A DNA stretch of 36,389 nucleotides, taken from positions 1 through 36,389 of the forward strand of contig DAVR01000047.1 in assembly GCA_002507545.1 (NCBI GenBank), written 5' to 3'. Below are positions 8,455 to 16,692 of this stretch, in pieces. Every line of letters starts with the position of its first letter. Positions within the stretch are counted from its first letter, which is position 1. The position numbers were made by a program, and so were the translations under genes. The stretch comes from Archaeoglobus sp. UBA230. Lineage in GTDB: Archaea; Halobacteriota; Archaeoglobi; Archaeoglobales; Archaeoglobaceae. The notes beneath the pieces are model-generated. The model did no database searches. It was not told the origin of the DNA and saw only the letters and a list, made by a program, of their open reading frames with translations.

Positions 8455-10224
8455 GTGGAAAGAAAGGCGCCCCTCAGTTCACGATATATCATAATTCTCG
8501 CCGCGCTTGTTGGTGCAATATCGGGCTTAGGTGCCTTCATCTTCTACTTTTTACTCGATCTGTCCACGAAGTTCTTTCTTGTCGGTCTTGACAATTTCAA
8601 CCCGCCTTTGGCTGGTGGGGAAGCAGAGGTTGTAAAAATTGACTTCCACTTTGGTTTAATTCCTCTCCCCATCGTCGTCGCCCTTGGAGGTTTGCTTAGC
8701 GGGATGATCGTTTACACATTCGCACCTGAGGCAGAGGGACATGGAACAGATGCGGTAATTCGTGCCTTTCACAGGGCAAGAGGAGCTATAAGAGCAAGAG
8801 TTCCAGTCGTAAAAACGATTGCATCAGCAATAACCATAGGTAGCGGTGGGAGTGCGGGTAGAGAGGGGCCTATAGCCCAGATTGGTGCCGGTTTTGGATC
8901 TTTTGTTGCAGAAACGCTTAAGTTATCCGACAAAGACAGAAGGTTGCTCGTAATTTGTGGTGTAGCAGGAGGGATAGGGAGCATTTTCAGGAGTCCGTTT
9001 GGCGGAGCGATGTTCGGAATTGAAGTTCTCTACAGAAGAGACAATGAGGTAGAAGCAATAGTTCCTGCCTTTGTGTCTTCAATTGTAGCCTTCATAGTTT
9101 TTGACATTATTATGAGTTACTTCGCTGGCACTCCCTTTGGTGTTCTCCCCATTTTCAAAATTCCGCAGGTTACAATCCATTCCCCACTCGAATTTCCAAT
9201 CTACGCAATAGTTTCGGTACTTGCCACATTCTTCGGAATAATCTACATCAAGACATTTTACTCGGTTCACGGCCTCTTCAAAAAACTCAAACTCCAACCC
9301 TACTTCAAACCCGCAATCGGCGGATTTCTGACGGGCGTTATAGGCCTATTCATGCCGGGAGTTCTTGGAATGGGTTACGGTTACGTTCAGCTTGCAATTG
9401 ACGGTAAACTTGCCCTCACGGCTGTACTTTTTCTGATTATAGGAAAGATACTTGCAACGTCCTTTACAGTGAGTTCTGGTGGGAGTGGTGGAGTCTTTGC
9501 CCCCTCAATCGTCATTGGCAGCATGGTTGGAGCGTTTGTGGGATACCTTTTCAACTACATTTTCCCCCAAATCGTTGTTCAGCCAGAAGCCTTCGTGCTC
9601 GTGGGAATGTCGGCATTCATTGCGGCAGTGGCTAAAACTCCAATTGCTGCCATTCTGATGGTTCTTGAGATGTGTGGAGGGTATTCACTGTTACCCGCAT
9701 TGATGATCGCTGCCACCCTTTCCTACTATCTCAGTGGAGATTACTCCATATATTCTGAGCAGGTGACAAACAGAGCAGAGAGTCCAGCACACAGAATGGA
9801 GATGTCCATAGATGTTCTCCAGAACGTGAAAGTTAAGGATGCAATGGTTCCGGCAGAAAGGATTGTTGCAGTCAGCCCTTATCAAAAAGTAAGCGAAGTG
9901 CTTGAGCTGATTGAAAAAACCGGGCATATTGGCTTTCCAGTCGTCAGGAAGGGAAAACTTGTAGGGGTTGTAACTTTCGAAGATGTTGAGAGAGTTCCCA
10001 TCGAGGAGAGAGAGGCAAAGAGAGTTAGAGACATTATGACGAGGGATTTGATCGTAACTTATCCCGATGAGACCCTTGAGGATGCTCTGATCAAGCTTGT
10101 CGAGAAGGGGGTTGGAAGACTACCCGTTGTTGACCGCCAAGATGAAGGGAAACTTTTAGGTATGATAACGAGAAGTGATATAATGAAAGCTCACGCAAGA
10201 GAGGTTGCGAGGCTTGCCACATGA
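8455..10224 (+). CDS. ClC-family chloride channel/antiporter with CBS pair
   Basis: Integral membrane anion protein of the ClC family. The helical core spans about residues 10-430. It contains GSGGSAGREGP with gating Glu137, and SSGGSGGVFAPS (about 340-351), the GxFxP anion-pathway motif. The position equivalent to the proton glutamate of E. coli ClC appears to be Val191 (FGIEVLYRRD), a channel-like feature. Two cytoplasmic CBS domains (about 458-515 and 522-583) end the 589-residue protein and may sense adenine nucleotides. The start is a GTG without a Shine-Dalgarno sequence; a weak A/T element lies near 8419-8429. Its stop overlaps the next start (ATGA). GREGP rather than GREGT argues against a fluoride-specific ClC-F. 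Confidence 0.93.
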   Translation: MERKAPLSSRYIIILAALVGAISGLGAFIFYFLLDLSTKFFLVGLDNFNPPLAGGEAEVVKIDFHFGLIPLPIVVALGGLLSGMIVYTFAPEAEGHGTDAVIRAFHRARGAIRARVPVVKTIASAITIGSGGSAGREGPIAQIGAGFGSFVAETLKLSDKDRRLLVICGVAGGIGSIFRSPFGGAMFGIEVLYRRDNEVEAIVPAFVSSIVAFIVFDIIMSYFAGTPFGVLPIFKIPQVTIHSPLEFPIYAIVSVLATFFGIIYIKTFYSVHGLFKKLKLQPYFKPAIGGFLTGVIGLFMPGVLGMGYGYVQLAIDGKLALTAVLFLIIGKILATSFTVSSGGSGGVFAPSIVIGSMVGAFVGYLFNYIFPQIVVQPEAFVLVGMSAFIAAVAKTPIAAILMVLEMCGGYSLLPALMIAATLSYYLSGDYSIYSEQVTNRAESPAHRMEMSIDVLQNVKVKDAMVPAERIVAVSPYQKVSEVLELIEKTGHIGFPVVRKGKLVGVVTFEDVERVPIEEREAKRVRDIMTRDLIVTYPDETLEDALIKLVEKGVGRLPVVDRQDEGKLLGMITRSDIMKAHAREVARLAT

Positions 10225-11654
10225 AAATTCTCCTTATTACTGGCAAACTCGCCGAGGAAATAGTCAGAAAATACGGACAGGGAGCGGATGTAAAGGTTTG
10301 CGATATTGATATTGCTGCCTTCATCACACCAACACTTCTCGAAGATGTTGATCTGAGTAGTTACGACCTCGTTCTGGTTCCGGGGCTTACCTATAACTAC
10401 GACTGGGAGAGTTTTGAGAAAAAGAGAGGTGTTAAAGTTAGACTTGGCCCAATCCACGCCTACGACCTGCAGCACGTCCTTAGGGTAGCTGACAAAGTGG
10501 AGTTTTCTCATCAAATCCCTGCTTGCAGACTTATCGAGTCTGTTAAGGCGGATGAGGTTATCAGGGAAGTTGATGCCTTTGAAGAGAAACACCTTTTCAA
10601 GATTGGAGACGTTGCGATTGGTGGAGAAAGCAGAATGAAGGTTGTGGCAGAGATTGCCAGCTTTAAAGATTTTGACGACTTGGAAAGGAAAATTGAGTAC
10701 TACACTGAAAGCGGGGCGGATATAATAGACATTGGGGTTCCACTTGAATTCGACTCCGAGTGGCTCTCCAAGGTTTTGAAGGTTGCCGTAGAGGTTTCGG
10801 ATTTACCATTGAGCGTGGACACGTTCAGCAAGAAAGCCATCGAGATTGGGGTTAAACACGGAGTTGACATGGTAATGAGCATTTCGAGAGAGAACTTAGA
10901 CGCTTTAGATGTTATAGAAAATCAGGCGGTTGTCGTGGTTGACAGGAACGTTGAAGGATTGACTAAGCTTCTTAACACAGTTAAAAAGAGAACTGAGAAA
11001 GCGATTGCTGATCCAGTCCTCGATCCGCCGCTGAGAGTTGCAGAGTCCATCGTAAGATATACGCAGTTCAGGGAGCTTGACCCTGAAACCCCAGTGCTCT
11101 TCGGTGCGGGAAATGTGACAGAACTTAGTGATGCCGATTCCATTGGTATAAACGCCATTCTTGCCTTTATTGCTGAGGAAATAGGATGTAATTTGCTCTT
11201 CACCACTGAAGCAAGTCCTAAAACCACAGGGAGTGTTAGAGAACTTAAAATAGCTTCCTACTTAGCCAAAGCAGCTAAAATAAGAGATTCGCCCCCAAAA
11301 GATGCGGGAGTGAGTTTACTTGTCCTGAAAGAAAAAGTTAGATACGAGGAGGAAAGAATTAATCTGAACAACGTTGTTGAGGCTGAAGAGAGCAGAGAGT
11401 TTATCCGTGACCCATTAGGAGACTTCATCATTCAAGTTGTTGATGGAAAAATTGTTTGCAGGCACGACAGTATGACCATCATTGGCAAAAAGGCGAAGGA
11501 GGTTGTTGATACTGCAATAAGGCATAACCTGCTCTCGAGGTTGGATCACGCTGCCTACCTCGGCAGGGAGTTGATGAAGGCGGAAATTGCAGCTCTTCTC
11601 AGAAAGAGCTATATTCAGGACAGAGACCTTAACTTTGGCTATTACCAGAAATAA
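10221..11654 (+). CDS. Dihydropteroate synthase-related protein (archaeal)
   Basis: A 477-residue archaeal protein with a central TIM-barrel region resembling dihydropteroate synthase (about residues 120-370; for example ESGADIIDIGVPLEFDSEW, LPLSVDTFSKKAIEIGV and ATTE/PKTTGSVRE-like segments). It is flanked by an N-terminal domain (1-110, MKILLITGKLAEEIVRKY) and a C-terminal domain (about 380-477) that I cannot assign. It belongs to the TIGR00284-type family, found in archaea lacking bacterial DHPS and proposed to act in pterin (tetrahydromethanopterin) metabolism; the actual reaction is uncertain. The start ATG overlaps the ClC stop codon (ATGA), so the two are co-translated despite having no obvious functional link. 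Confidence 0.8.
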   Translation: MKILLITGKLAEEIVRKYGQGADVKVCDIDIAAFITPTLLEDVDLSSYDLVLVPGLTYNYDWESFEKKRGVKVRLGPIHAYDLQHVLRVADKVEFSHQIPACRLIESVKADEVIREVDAFEEKHLFKIGDVAIGGESRMKVVAEIASFKDFDDLERKIEYYTESGADIIDIGVPLEFDSEWLSKVLKVAVEVSDLPLSVDTFSKKAIEIGVKHGVDMVMSISRENLDALDVIENQAVVVVDRNVEGLTKLLNTVKKRTEKAIADPVLDPPLRVAESIVRYTQFRELDPETPVLFGAGNVTELSDADSIGINAILAFIAEEIGCNLLFTTEASPKTTGSVRELKIASYLAKAAKIRDSPPKDAGVSLLVLKEKVRYEEERINLNNVVEAEESREFIRDPLGDFIIQVVDGKIVCRHDSMTIIGKKAKEVVDTAIRHNLLSRLDHAAYLGRELMKAEIAALLRKSYIQDRDLNFGYYQK

Positions 11655-11723
11655 AGAGTCTTGAAGTTTTGTAAAGGATTAAAAGCTCTATTCACTCCTG
11701 GCTGATTCACTTAACAAAAAGTT

Positions 11724-11733
11724 TCGTTATATA
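11724..11733 (+). promoter_or_regulatory. TATA box for the secreted coiled-coil/lipoprotein pair
   Basis: GTTATATATT is a near-consensus archaeal TATA box. The predicted transcription start is about 11755, giving a short leader that contains the Shine-Dalgarno sequence GAGGTGGTG (11756-11764) four bases before the ATG at 11768. Confidence 0.6.
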
Positions 11734-11767
11734 TTCGGAGAGGTAAGAATTGGATGAGGTGGTGAAA

Positions 11768-12892
11768 ATGAAAAGGCTAATTGGGAGGTTAATTGGTGTG
11801 GTATTGGTGCTAATGGCACTGGTGGTGATGACAGCTTCAGCGGCTCACAACGGGAAACCAGAGGAGGCAGGAGTAACTGTTGCTACAGATACTACTACCA
11901 TCACCGCTACTGTTACAATGGGTCAGCACGGTGCATGGAAACCAGCAGTAGAAAAGCCCGCTGACGTAGGTGAGAAATACTCAAAGGCCAGAGAATGGTT
12001 TGAAGAGACGAAGAAAAAGATTCAGGAAGTGAAACAGCAAGCTCAGGAGAAGAGATTCGAGGCGTGGAAGAAACACCTTCTTGCGTGGGTGGAAATGGGC
12101 AAAAGGTGGGTCGAAAGAGTTGAGTTGAGAGTTGAGAACCTTAATCTCGGAAACGAGAGCAAGGAGAGGTTGATGAACAAGCTTCAAGAGATAGAAAATA
12201 GACTCACCGAGATTGAGAGCGAAATTGAGGCAGCTCAAAACTACACGGAACTCAGAGATATTGCAAAGGAGATAAGGGGGATGTGGGGAGAGCTAAAGCA
12301 GGAGATGAGATACGCAGTTCATGGATATGTTATAGAAAAGTACCAGGAAATTCTTGAAAGGCTGAAACAGGTCAGGGACAGGCTTGAGGCTGTCGGACTC
12401 GATGTCAGTGAACTGAATGAGATAATAGATGAGATAGAGCAGGCAGTTGCAGAACTTGAAGACAGTGTGGGAACGCCCGAATTTGCTGAGAAAGTTAGAG
12501 AGATTAACGGGTTATTCAGGGAGGCATTTGGAATTGTGAAGGAACTGGCAAGAGAGGAGAGGGCTGAACAATACACGGGTTTCGTCTATGCCCATGTGGA
12601 GGGGTCCTTTGAGCTGAACGGAAACTTCAGCTTAGTGCAGATCAAAGGGGAGGGCAATGTCACGATTCCGGAAGATGCCATTGTTACTAAGGTCAACACT
12701 TCCGGAGTCAAGATGATAGTTGCAAGGGGTAACTTCACAGCGAGCGGAGAAGGAGAATTCAGAATCCTTGCACATGGCAGTGGTGAGCTTGTGCTTAGCG
12801 GAGAGGGTTATTACAGAGTTAAGCAAACGCCTACAGGGCCAATGACAGATGAGATTGAATTTGAAGGAGAAAAGACTGTAACCTTCGGGTGA
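11768..12892 (+). CDS. Secreted coiled-coil protein of unknown function
   Basis: I do not recognise the family. A signal peptide is clear: MKRLIGRLIG, a hydrophobic stretch, then a TASA|AHN cleavage site around residue 26. The mature protein starts with a Thr/Ala-rich segment. A long charged helical region (about 65-260) follows, rich in Glu/Lys/Arg with heptad-like spacing and predicted to be coiled coil. The C-terminus (about 265-374) is a Gly/Val/Thr-rich, beta-like domain with repeated short strands (ASGEGEFRILAHGSGEL, LSGEGYYRV). The ATG at 11768 is chosen over the open TTG at 11750 because of GAGGTGGTG just upstream. The following lipoprotein starts 10 bases after the stop, so they are probably one operon. 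Confidence 0.75.
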   Translation: MKRLIGRLIGVVLVLMALVVMTASAAHNGKPEEAGVTVATDTTTITATVTMGQHGAWKPAVEKPADVGEKYSKAREWFEETKKKIQEVKQQAQEKRFEAWKKHLLAWVEMGKRWVERVELRVENLNLGNESKERLMNKLQEIENRLTEIESEIEAAQNYTELRDIAKEIRGMWGELKQEMRYAVHGYVIEKYQEILERLKQVRDRLEAVGLDVSELNEIIDEIEQAVAELEDSVGTPEFAEKVREINGLFREAFGIVKELAREERAEQYTGFVYAHVEGSFELNGNFSLVQIKGEGNVTIPEDAIVTKVNTSGVKMIVARGNFTASGEGEFRILAHGSGELVLSGEGYYRVKQTPTGPMTDEIEFEGEKTVTFG

Positions 12893-12902
12893 GGGATGAA
12901 CT

Positions 12903-13127
12903 ATGAAGAAAAGATACCTTCTGATGCTGTTAATTGGGCTTGCAATAATCTTCGCAGGATGTCAGGGTAAAAAGACAGAGGAGAGGGAAATTGCTCCCTC
13001 ACCAACACCGACGCCAACAAGTACAGTTAACGAAATAGTTCAGGAGAACGTTGATCAGGAGCTTCAGGAGCTTGAACAGCTGTTAAAGGAACTCGAAAGC
13101 TTAGATGACGTGAATTTGGAAGTTTAG
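12903..13127 (+). CDS. Small lipoprotein
   Basis: A 74-residue exported lipoprotein. MKKRYLLMLLIGLAIIFAGC ends in a lipobox with Cys20 as the predicted lipidated residue. A Pro/Thr linker (SPTPTPTST) and an acidic helix rich in Glu/Leu (QELQELEQLLKELESL) follow and could form a coiled coil. No homologous family is recognised. A Shine-Dalgarno-like GGTGAGGGATGA spans the stop of the preceding gene, so it is probably translated with the upstream secreted coiled-coil protein. An obvious guess is that it anchors that protein through helix pairing; this is inference only. Confidence 0.75.
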   Translation: MKKRYLLMLLIGLAIIFAGCQGKKTEEREIAPSPTPTPTSTVNEIVQENVDQELQELEQLLKELESLDDVNLEV

Positions 13128-13141
13128 TTTTTTATTTTTGT
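13125..13141 (+). terminator. T-rich terminator after the small lipoprotein gene
   Basis: The stop codon is followed at once by T-runs (six, five and three T residues, broken by single bases). This pattern is typical of archaeal intrinsic termination. The next gene has about 90 bases of its own upstream DNA. Confidence 0.5.
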
Positions 13142-13217
13142 TTGTGGTTAAATATCGTAGTTTAGCCTTAAGAGGAAAACCAAAAAACTGATATTCCATC
13201 CTTAACATTCGTTGTCA

Positions 13218-13976
13218 ATGAAAAACTACCTTATAATAACTTTATTGCTCGCAATTCTCCACATACCGGGATGTCTCGCGCCTGAAGAGGAGAGCTTTAC
13301 ACACAGCATAGACTACTCTATTTCTCTAACCCTTGGAGAACTTGTGGGTGAAGAGATTAGACCATCGTCAAAAATTGCCGAGCTGGAAAATGTCACTTTA
13401 TTAGTTCCCCTGCCTGCGATTGATGGTAAACCCGTCGAGCTAAGGGACATGACGATCCCAGAAGGCTGGATGGTAGAGGTTGTTGAAACACCCTACGGAG
13501 TAATGCTGAAGCTGAGCGGTGAAAAAGTTAAAACTTGGAAAATGTCACCCATGCCAATCCCCGTTGAAGTAGGTAAAACTCCGACAGTAACACCCACCAT
13601 GGTGAAAAGGGCAGTTAAATACGAATTTGAGCTGAGACTTGAACTTGAAAGGGAGATTAACACCCTTGATCCGCTCAGCGGGGAGTACGTTCTCCAACCC
13701 AAGTATGATCTGAAGAGGGTAAACTGCTCTGAGGAGTATCTAAAGCACTACAGGTATGTGAGATGCTACGATTACAGCACTATGGTGTTTTACAGCTCTT
13801 ATCCAAAGCTCAACACCAGCATATACGTTTCGCTTGAGGGTAGGAATGAGTGGTTCCAGATGGGCTGGACGGGGAATGAGTTTTACGACCACATTTTAGC
13901 ATTTATAACCAGCAAGGGATGGGAGGAGATAAAGGGAAGGCTGGAAACTGGGAAGGGCAGATACCTGTCTAAGTAA
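13218..13976 (+). CDS. Predicted lipoprotein of unknown function
   Basis: A 252-residue exported protein starting MKNYLIITLLLAILHIPGC, with lipobox Cys19. The mature part is predicted to be beta-rich (alternating hydrophobic residues; KYEFELRLELEREI). It has a Pro/Thr-rich middle (PMPIPVEVGKTPTVTPT, about 115-132) and a Cys pair about 15 residues apart (VNC...VRC, near 180-195) that could form a disulfide. No family is recognised. The ATG at 13218 is preferred to the TTG at 13212. No Shine-Dalgarno sequence is present, so translation may be leaderless. It converges on the minus-strand cyclo-ligase-like gene with one base between the stops. Confidence 0.7.
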   Translation: MKNYLIITLLLAILHIPGCLAPEEESFTHSIDYSISLTLGELVGEEIRPSSKIAELENVTLLVPLPAIDGKPVELRDMTIPEGWMVEVVETPYGVMLKLSGEKVKTWKMSPMPIPVEVGKTPTVTPTMVKRAVKYEFELRLELEREINTLDPLSGEYVLQPKYDLKRVNCSEEYLKHYRYVRCYDYSTMVFYSSYPKLNTSIYVSLEGRNEWFQMGWTGNEFYDHILAFITSKGWEEIKGRLETGKGRYLSK

Positions 13977-13977
13977 A

Positions 13978-14697
13978 TTAATCTCTTATTCTTAAGTTGC
14001 CCGCCAACTCTTTCAGAACCGGAATCTCCTCAAGCTTTTGTTGATCAAGCAAATTCCAGTAGATACCATCAGGTCTCTCCCCTCTACTGGCTCTGATTGT
14101 CCTTTTTGGCGTTATAATGTAATCTACAGGAACATCATATGGCTCTTGAGGTAAACTCTCGTCAAGAACCTGAATTTCGTGGACAGTTGTTGCTATGGGC
14201 ACGTCTCTGTCTATAACCCCTAACTCAAGAAGAATTCCAAATTCAAGTTCTCCGTAACCCATACCCTTTCCAATTCTCTCCCCAAAGCTGTTTACGGCAA
14301 CGCTACCCTCAACGATGAGATCAATTACCATTTCTTTGATTTCTTCAAGGGTCAGTCTCTCACCAAGCTCAAAGGCACCCTTTATCGTCGAAGCTCTGCT
14401 AAAATCCGAAATCTTTTTTGGATTTAGGAGTAGAAATCCTTCTTTGATCCTGGGAGTTGGCATTATCAATAGCTTACCTGACTTCAACGCCTTTAGCCTC
14501 ACTGGCTTCTGCGGGCTGTCTGGGTTAATCTTGACTATTTCAGCATTCCTCCATTCCCTCAGCCGAGTTAAAAGGGATGAGGCACTTTCTGCACCGATAA
14601 AATTTGGAATGCGGTTGTGGGGTGGTAGTGGAAACCTCGCTACCCCTCTTTTGAGCATTTCATCCCAGATTCTCTTTCTTATCTCGTCCTTATTCAT
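13978..14697 (-). CDS. 5-formyltetrahydrofolate cyclo-ligase-like protein
   Basis: COG0212-family protein of 239 residues. The C-terminal half carries the family nucleotide/phosphate region (GKGMGYGELEFGILLELG) and the VHEIQVLDESLPQEPYDVPVDYIITPKR segment, close to the 5-formyl-THF cyclo-ligase pattern. The N-terminal part (RIWDEMLKRGVARFP) resembles the paralog group called 5-FCL-like, for which a link to thiamin metabolism has been proposed. Archaeoglobales use tetrahydromethanopterin rather than folate as the main C1 carrier, so the classical reaction may not be the true one. It is one base downstream of the HMG-CoA reductase stop on the same strand and is probably co-transcribed. Confidence 0.82.
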   Translation of the reverse strand: MNKDEIRKRIWDEMLKRGVARFPLPPHNRIPNFIGAESASSLLTRLREWRNAEIVKINPDSPQKPVRLKALKSGKLLIMPTPRIKEGFLLLNPKKISDFSRASTIKGAFELGERLTLEEIKEMVIDLIVEGSVAVNSFGERIGKGMGYGELEFGILLELGVIDRDVPIATTVHEIQVLDESLPQEPYDVPVDYIITPKRTIRASRGERPDGIYWNLLDQQKLEEIPVLKELAGNLRIRD

Positions 14698-14698
14698 T

Positions 14699-15952
14699 TT
14701 AGGACCTTAATCCCTCAAGCACCTCCTTCGCGTAGTCGAGCCTTATCTTCCCCTCCCTCACCATTACCTCAACAACCTTGTCAACCTCTTCTCCGCTTGC
14801 ACCTGCCATTATCGCAAGATTTCTCGCATGCAGTTCCATGTGACCCCTCTGAATTCCCTCAGTTGCCAAGGCTCGTAGTGCGGCAAAGTTCTGGGCTAAG
14901 CCAAGAGCGGCAGCCACCCTTGCCAGTTCTTCGGCGGTCTTTACCCCCAAAATCTTGAGAGAAATCTTTGCCAGCGGATTTACCTTAGTCGCACCGCCGA
15001 TGACGCCGACTGCCATCGGAACCTCTATGGTGCCAACGAGGTTACCCTTTCTGTCCACCTCATAGGTTGTGAGTGGTTTATATCCTCCAAGGGATGCGTA
15101 GCTGTGCGCACCAGCCTCAACAGCCCTGAAGTCGTTGCCTGTAGCAATCATCAAAGCAGAGATTCCGTTCATGATGCCTTTGTTGTGAGTGGCACATCTG
15201 TATGGATCGGCAGCGGCAAAGGCATAGGCGAGCATTATCCCTTCCACAACCTCTTCTCCACCAATAACATCCTTATCAAAAACAGCCTTCGCCCTTGCAA
15301 GTCTATATGATGCGAGATTGGAAATTATCCTCAGGTAAACTCTGCCACCCGTAATTCTCTCGACGAAGGGGGCAACCTTTTCACACATGGTGTTGACAGC
15401 ATTCGCTCCCATAGCATCCTTCACGTCCACCACAAGATGCACGATGAGCATCTTACCCATGATGGTATCTACAACCCTCACTTCGACATCCTTACAGCCT
15501 CCCCCAAGGTTCACGAGCATTGGGTCGCACTCATTCGCCTTCTCGATTATCTCATCTCTGTGCCTTAAAACCTCAAATTTCGCTGAAACTGGATCTGCAA
15601 GCTTTGTAACCTGTATCTGTCCGATCATCACAGAGCCGGTGTAGTCCGTTGTAAACCCCCCGCTCTCCCTCGCCATCCTCGCTGCATTGCTTGCAGCAGC
15701 CACAACACTCGGCTCTTCAATGACCATGGGAATGAGGTAATCCTTCCCGTCAATGAGGAAGTTTGTTGCAATTCCAAGGGGCATCTCGAAAGTTCCTATA
15801 ACGTTCTCGATCATCCTATCTGCTACATCCAAGGGTAAACCCTGATTGAGCACAGCTCTAATCTCATCATCACTCAATCCGGAAAACTCTGCGACCTTCT
15901 TAAGCCTCTCCTCAATGCTGAGCTTGTAAAATCCGGGAATGCGTGAGCTCAT
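14699..15952 (-). CDS. mvaA: Hydroxymethylglutaryl-CoA reductase, class II
   Basis: Reduces HMG-CoA to mevalonate, committing carbon to isoprenoid membrane lipids. The catalytic residues of the class are visible: Glu79/80 (MVIEEPSVVAAAS), Lys258 (THNKGIMNG), Asp274 (GNDFRAVEAGAHSYA) and His375 (GHMELHARNLA). The ENVIGTFEMPLGIATNF and DAMGANAVNTMCE segments and the 417-residue length place it with class II (bacterial Pseudomonas mevalonii-like) enzymes. Class II is known in Archaeoglobales and Thermoplasmatales and is thought to have been gained from bacteria. The ATG is probably leaderless; a TATA box lies 25 bases upstream. It leads a two-gene unit with the cyclo-ligase-like protein. Confidence 0.96.
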   Translation of the reverse strand: MSSRIPGFYKLSIEERLKKVAEFSGLSDDEIRAVLNQGLPLDVADRMIENVIGTFEMPLGIATNFLIDGKDYLIPMVIEEPSVVAAASNAARMARESGGFTTDYTGSVMIGQIQVTKLADPVSAKFEVLRHRDEIIEKANECDPMLVNLGGGCKDVEVRVVDTIMGKMLIVHLVVDVKDAMGANAVNTMCEKVAPFVERITGGRVYLRIISNLASYRLARAKAVFDKDVIGGEEVVEGIMLAYAFAAADPYRCATHNKGIMNGISALMIATGNDFRAVEAGAHSYASLGGYKPLTTYEVDRKGNLVGTIEVPMAVGVIGGATKVNPLAKISLKILGVKTAEELARVAAALGLAQNFAALRALATEGIQRGHMELHARNLAIMAGASGEEVDKVVEVMVREGKIRLDYAKEVLEGLRS

Positions 15953-15970
15953 GACCGCTATAATCTACCC

Positions 15971-15980
15971 TGATTTATAA
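15971..15980 (-). promoter_or_regulatory. TATA box of the HMG-CoA reductase gene
   Basis: On the minus strand the sequence reads TTATAAATCA, centred about 25 bases upstream of the mvaA ATG (15952). There is no Shine-Dalgarno sequence, so the mRNA is predicted to be leaderless. It sits in the short gap after the transcription factor S gene, giving mvaA its own promoter. Confidence 0.6.
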
Positions 15981-15989
15981 TGTCTTCGG

Positions 15990-16301
15990 TCAGTCGTATT
16001 CTCTCCAAGTTTTTCCGCACTTTGTGCAGCGGAAGAACCTCACCTCGCTCTCATCTGCTGCTCTCAACTGTCTCAACCACCAGAAGGCCTCGTTGTTACC
16101 GCATGCAGGGCAGATGGCTTTTGTTGTAGGCAGTGTTTTGAGATCCTCCCCCTCGATAACTGGCACTTCTTCCTTGTTCCTCTCAACCCTTATAACAATC
16201 TCCTCACCGCTATCTGCATCCTTCTCATAGCCACACTTTCTGCATACAAGCTTGTCGCCCTGATAAATCATCAGGCTTTTGCACTCAGGACAGAACTCCA
16301 C
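15990..16301 (-). CDS. tfs: Transcription factor S (TFIIS/RpoM-like)
   Basis: Archaeal transcript-cleavage factor that rescues backtracked RNA polymerase. From the chosen GTG start it is 103 residues, with an N-terminal zinc ribbon (Cys4, Cys7, Cys20, Cys23) and a C-terminal TFIIS-type ribbon (Cys64, Cys67, Cys92, Cys95). The acidic Asp83-Glu84 pair in RAADESEV is the element that enters the polymerase active site. The open frame extends to an ATG at 16319, but the GTG at 16301 has GGAGGGG just upstream and gives the family N-terminus (MEFCPECKSLM). It overlaps the Nudix gene by 17 bases, suggesting translational coupling. Confidence 0.9.
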   Translation of the reverse strand: MEFCPECKSLMIYQGDKLVCRKCGYEKDADSGEEIVIRVERNKEEVPVIEGEDLKTLPTTKAICPACGNNEAFWWLRQLRAADESEVRFFRCTKCGKTWREYD

Positions 16302-16692
16302 GCAGCATCCCCTCCGCATCCTTTATCATTTTCTCATGGTCAAAAGCGAGCTTGGGGAGCTTATCGAGGCTGAACAACGCCACCTCCTTTGCATCGCTCC
16401 CCGCTTTAAGTTCTCCACCTGCAGGTAGAACGACAAAACAAACAGACACAAAATGCCCCCTTGGGTCTCTATCGGGGTCGGAGTAGACTCCAACAAGTCC
16501 GTGTATTTTTCCCTTCAACCCGGTCTCCTCCTCAACTTCCCTGAGCACTGCATCTTCCACCCTCTCTCCGTACTCCACAATCCCACCGGGAAGGGCATAA
16601 TGGTCTTTGAAGGGTTCATTCATTCTCCTGATCAAAACTATCTTCCCTTCATAGGGAACTATCGCGTCAACTGTAAGAGTGATACACTTCAT
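16285..16692 (-). CDS. Nudix hydrolase (ADP-ribose pyrophosphatase-like)
   Basis: Predicted nucleoside-diphosphate-linked hydrolase of 135 residues. The complete Nudix box lies at about residues 37-59 (GIVEYGE...REVEEETGL, fitting Gx5Ex7REUxEExGU). The N-terminal strand pattern VDAIVPYEGKIVLIRRMNEPFKDHYALPGG resembles archaeal ADP-ribose pyrophosphatases; substrate is inferred. I use the ATG at 16692, which overlaps the PHP gene stop by ATGA, instead of a start 18 codons upstream inside that gene. It is part of a TrmB-PHP-Nudix-TFS run on the minus strand. Confidence 0.9.
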   Translation of the reverse strand: MKCITLTVDAIVPYEGKIVLIRRMNEPFKDHYALPGGIVEYGERVEDAVLREVEEETGLKGKIHGLVGVYSDPDRDPRGHFVSVCFVVLPAGGELKAGSDAKEVALFSLDKLPKLAFDHEKMIKDAEGMLRGVLS

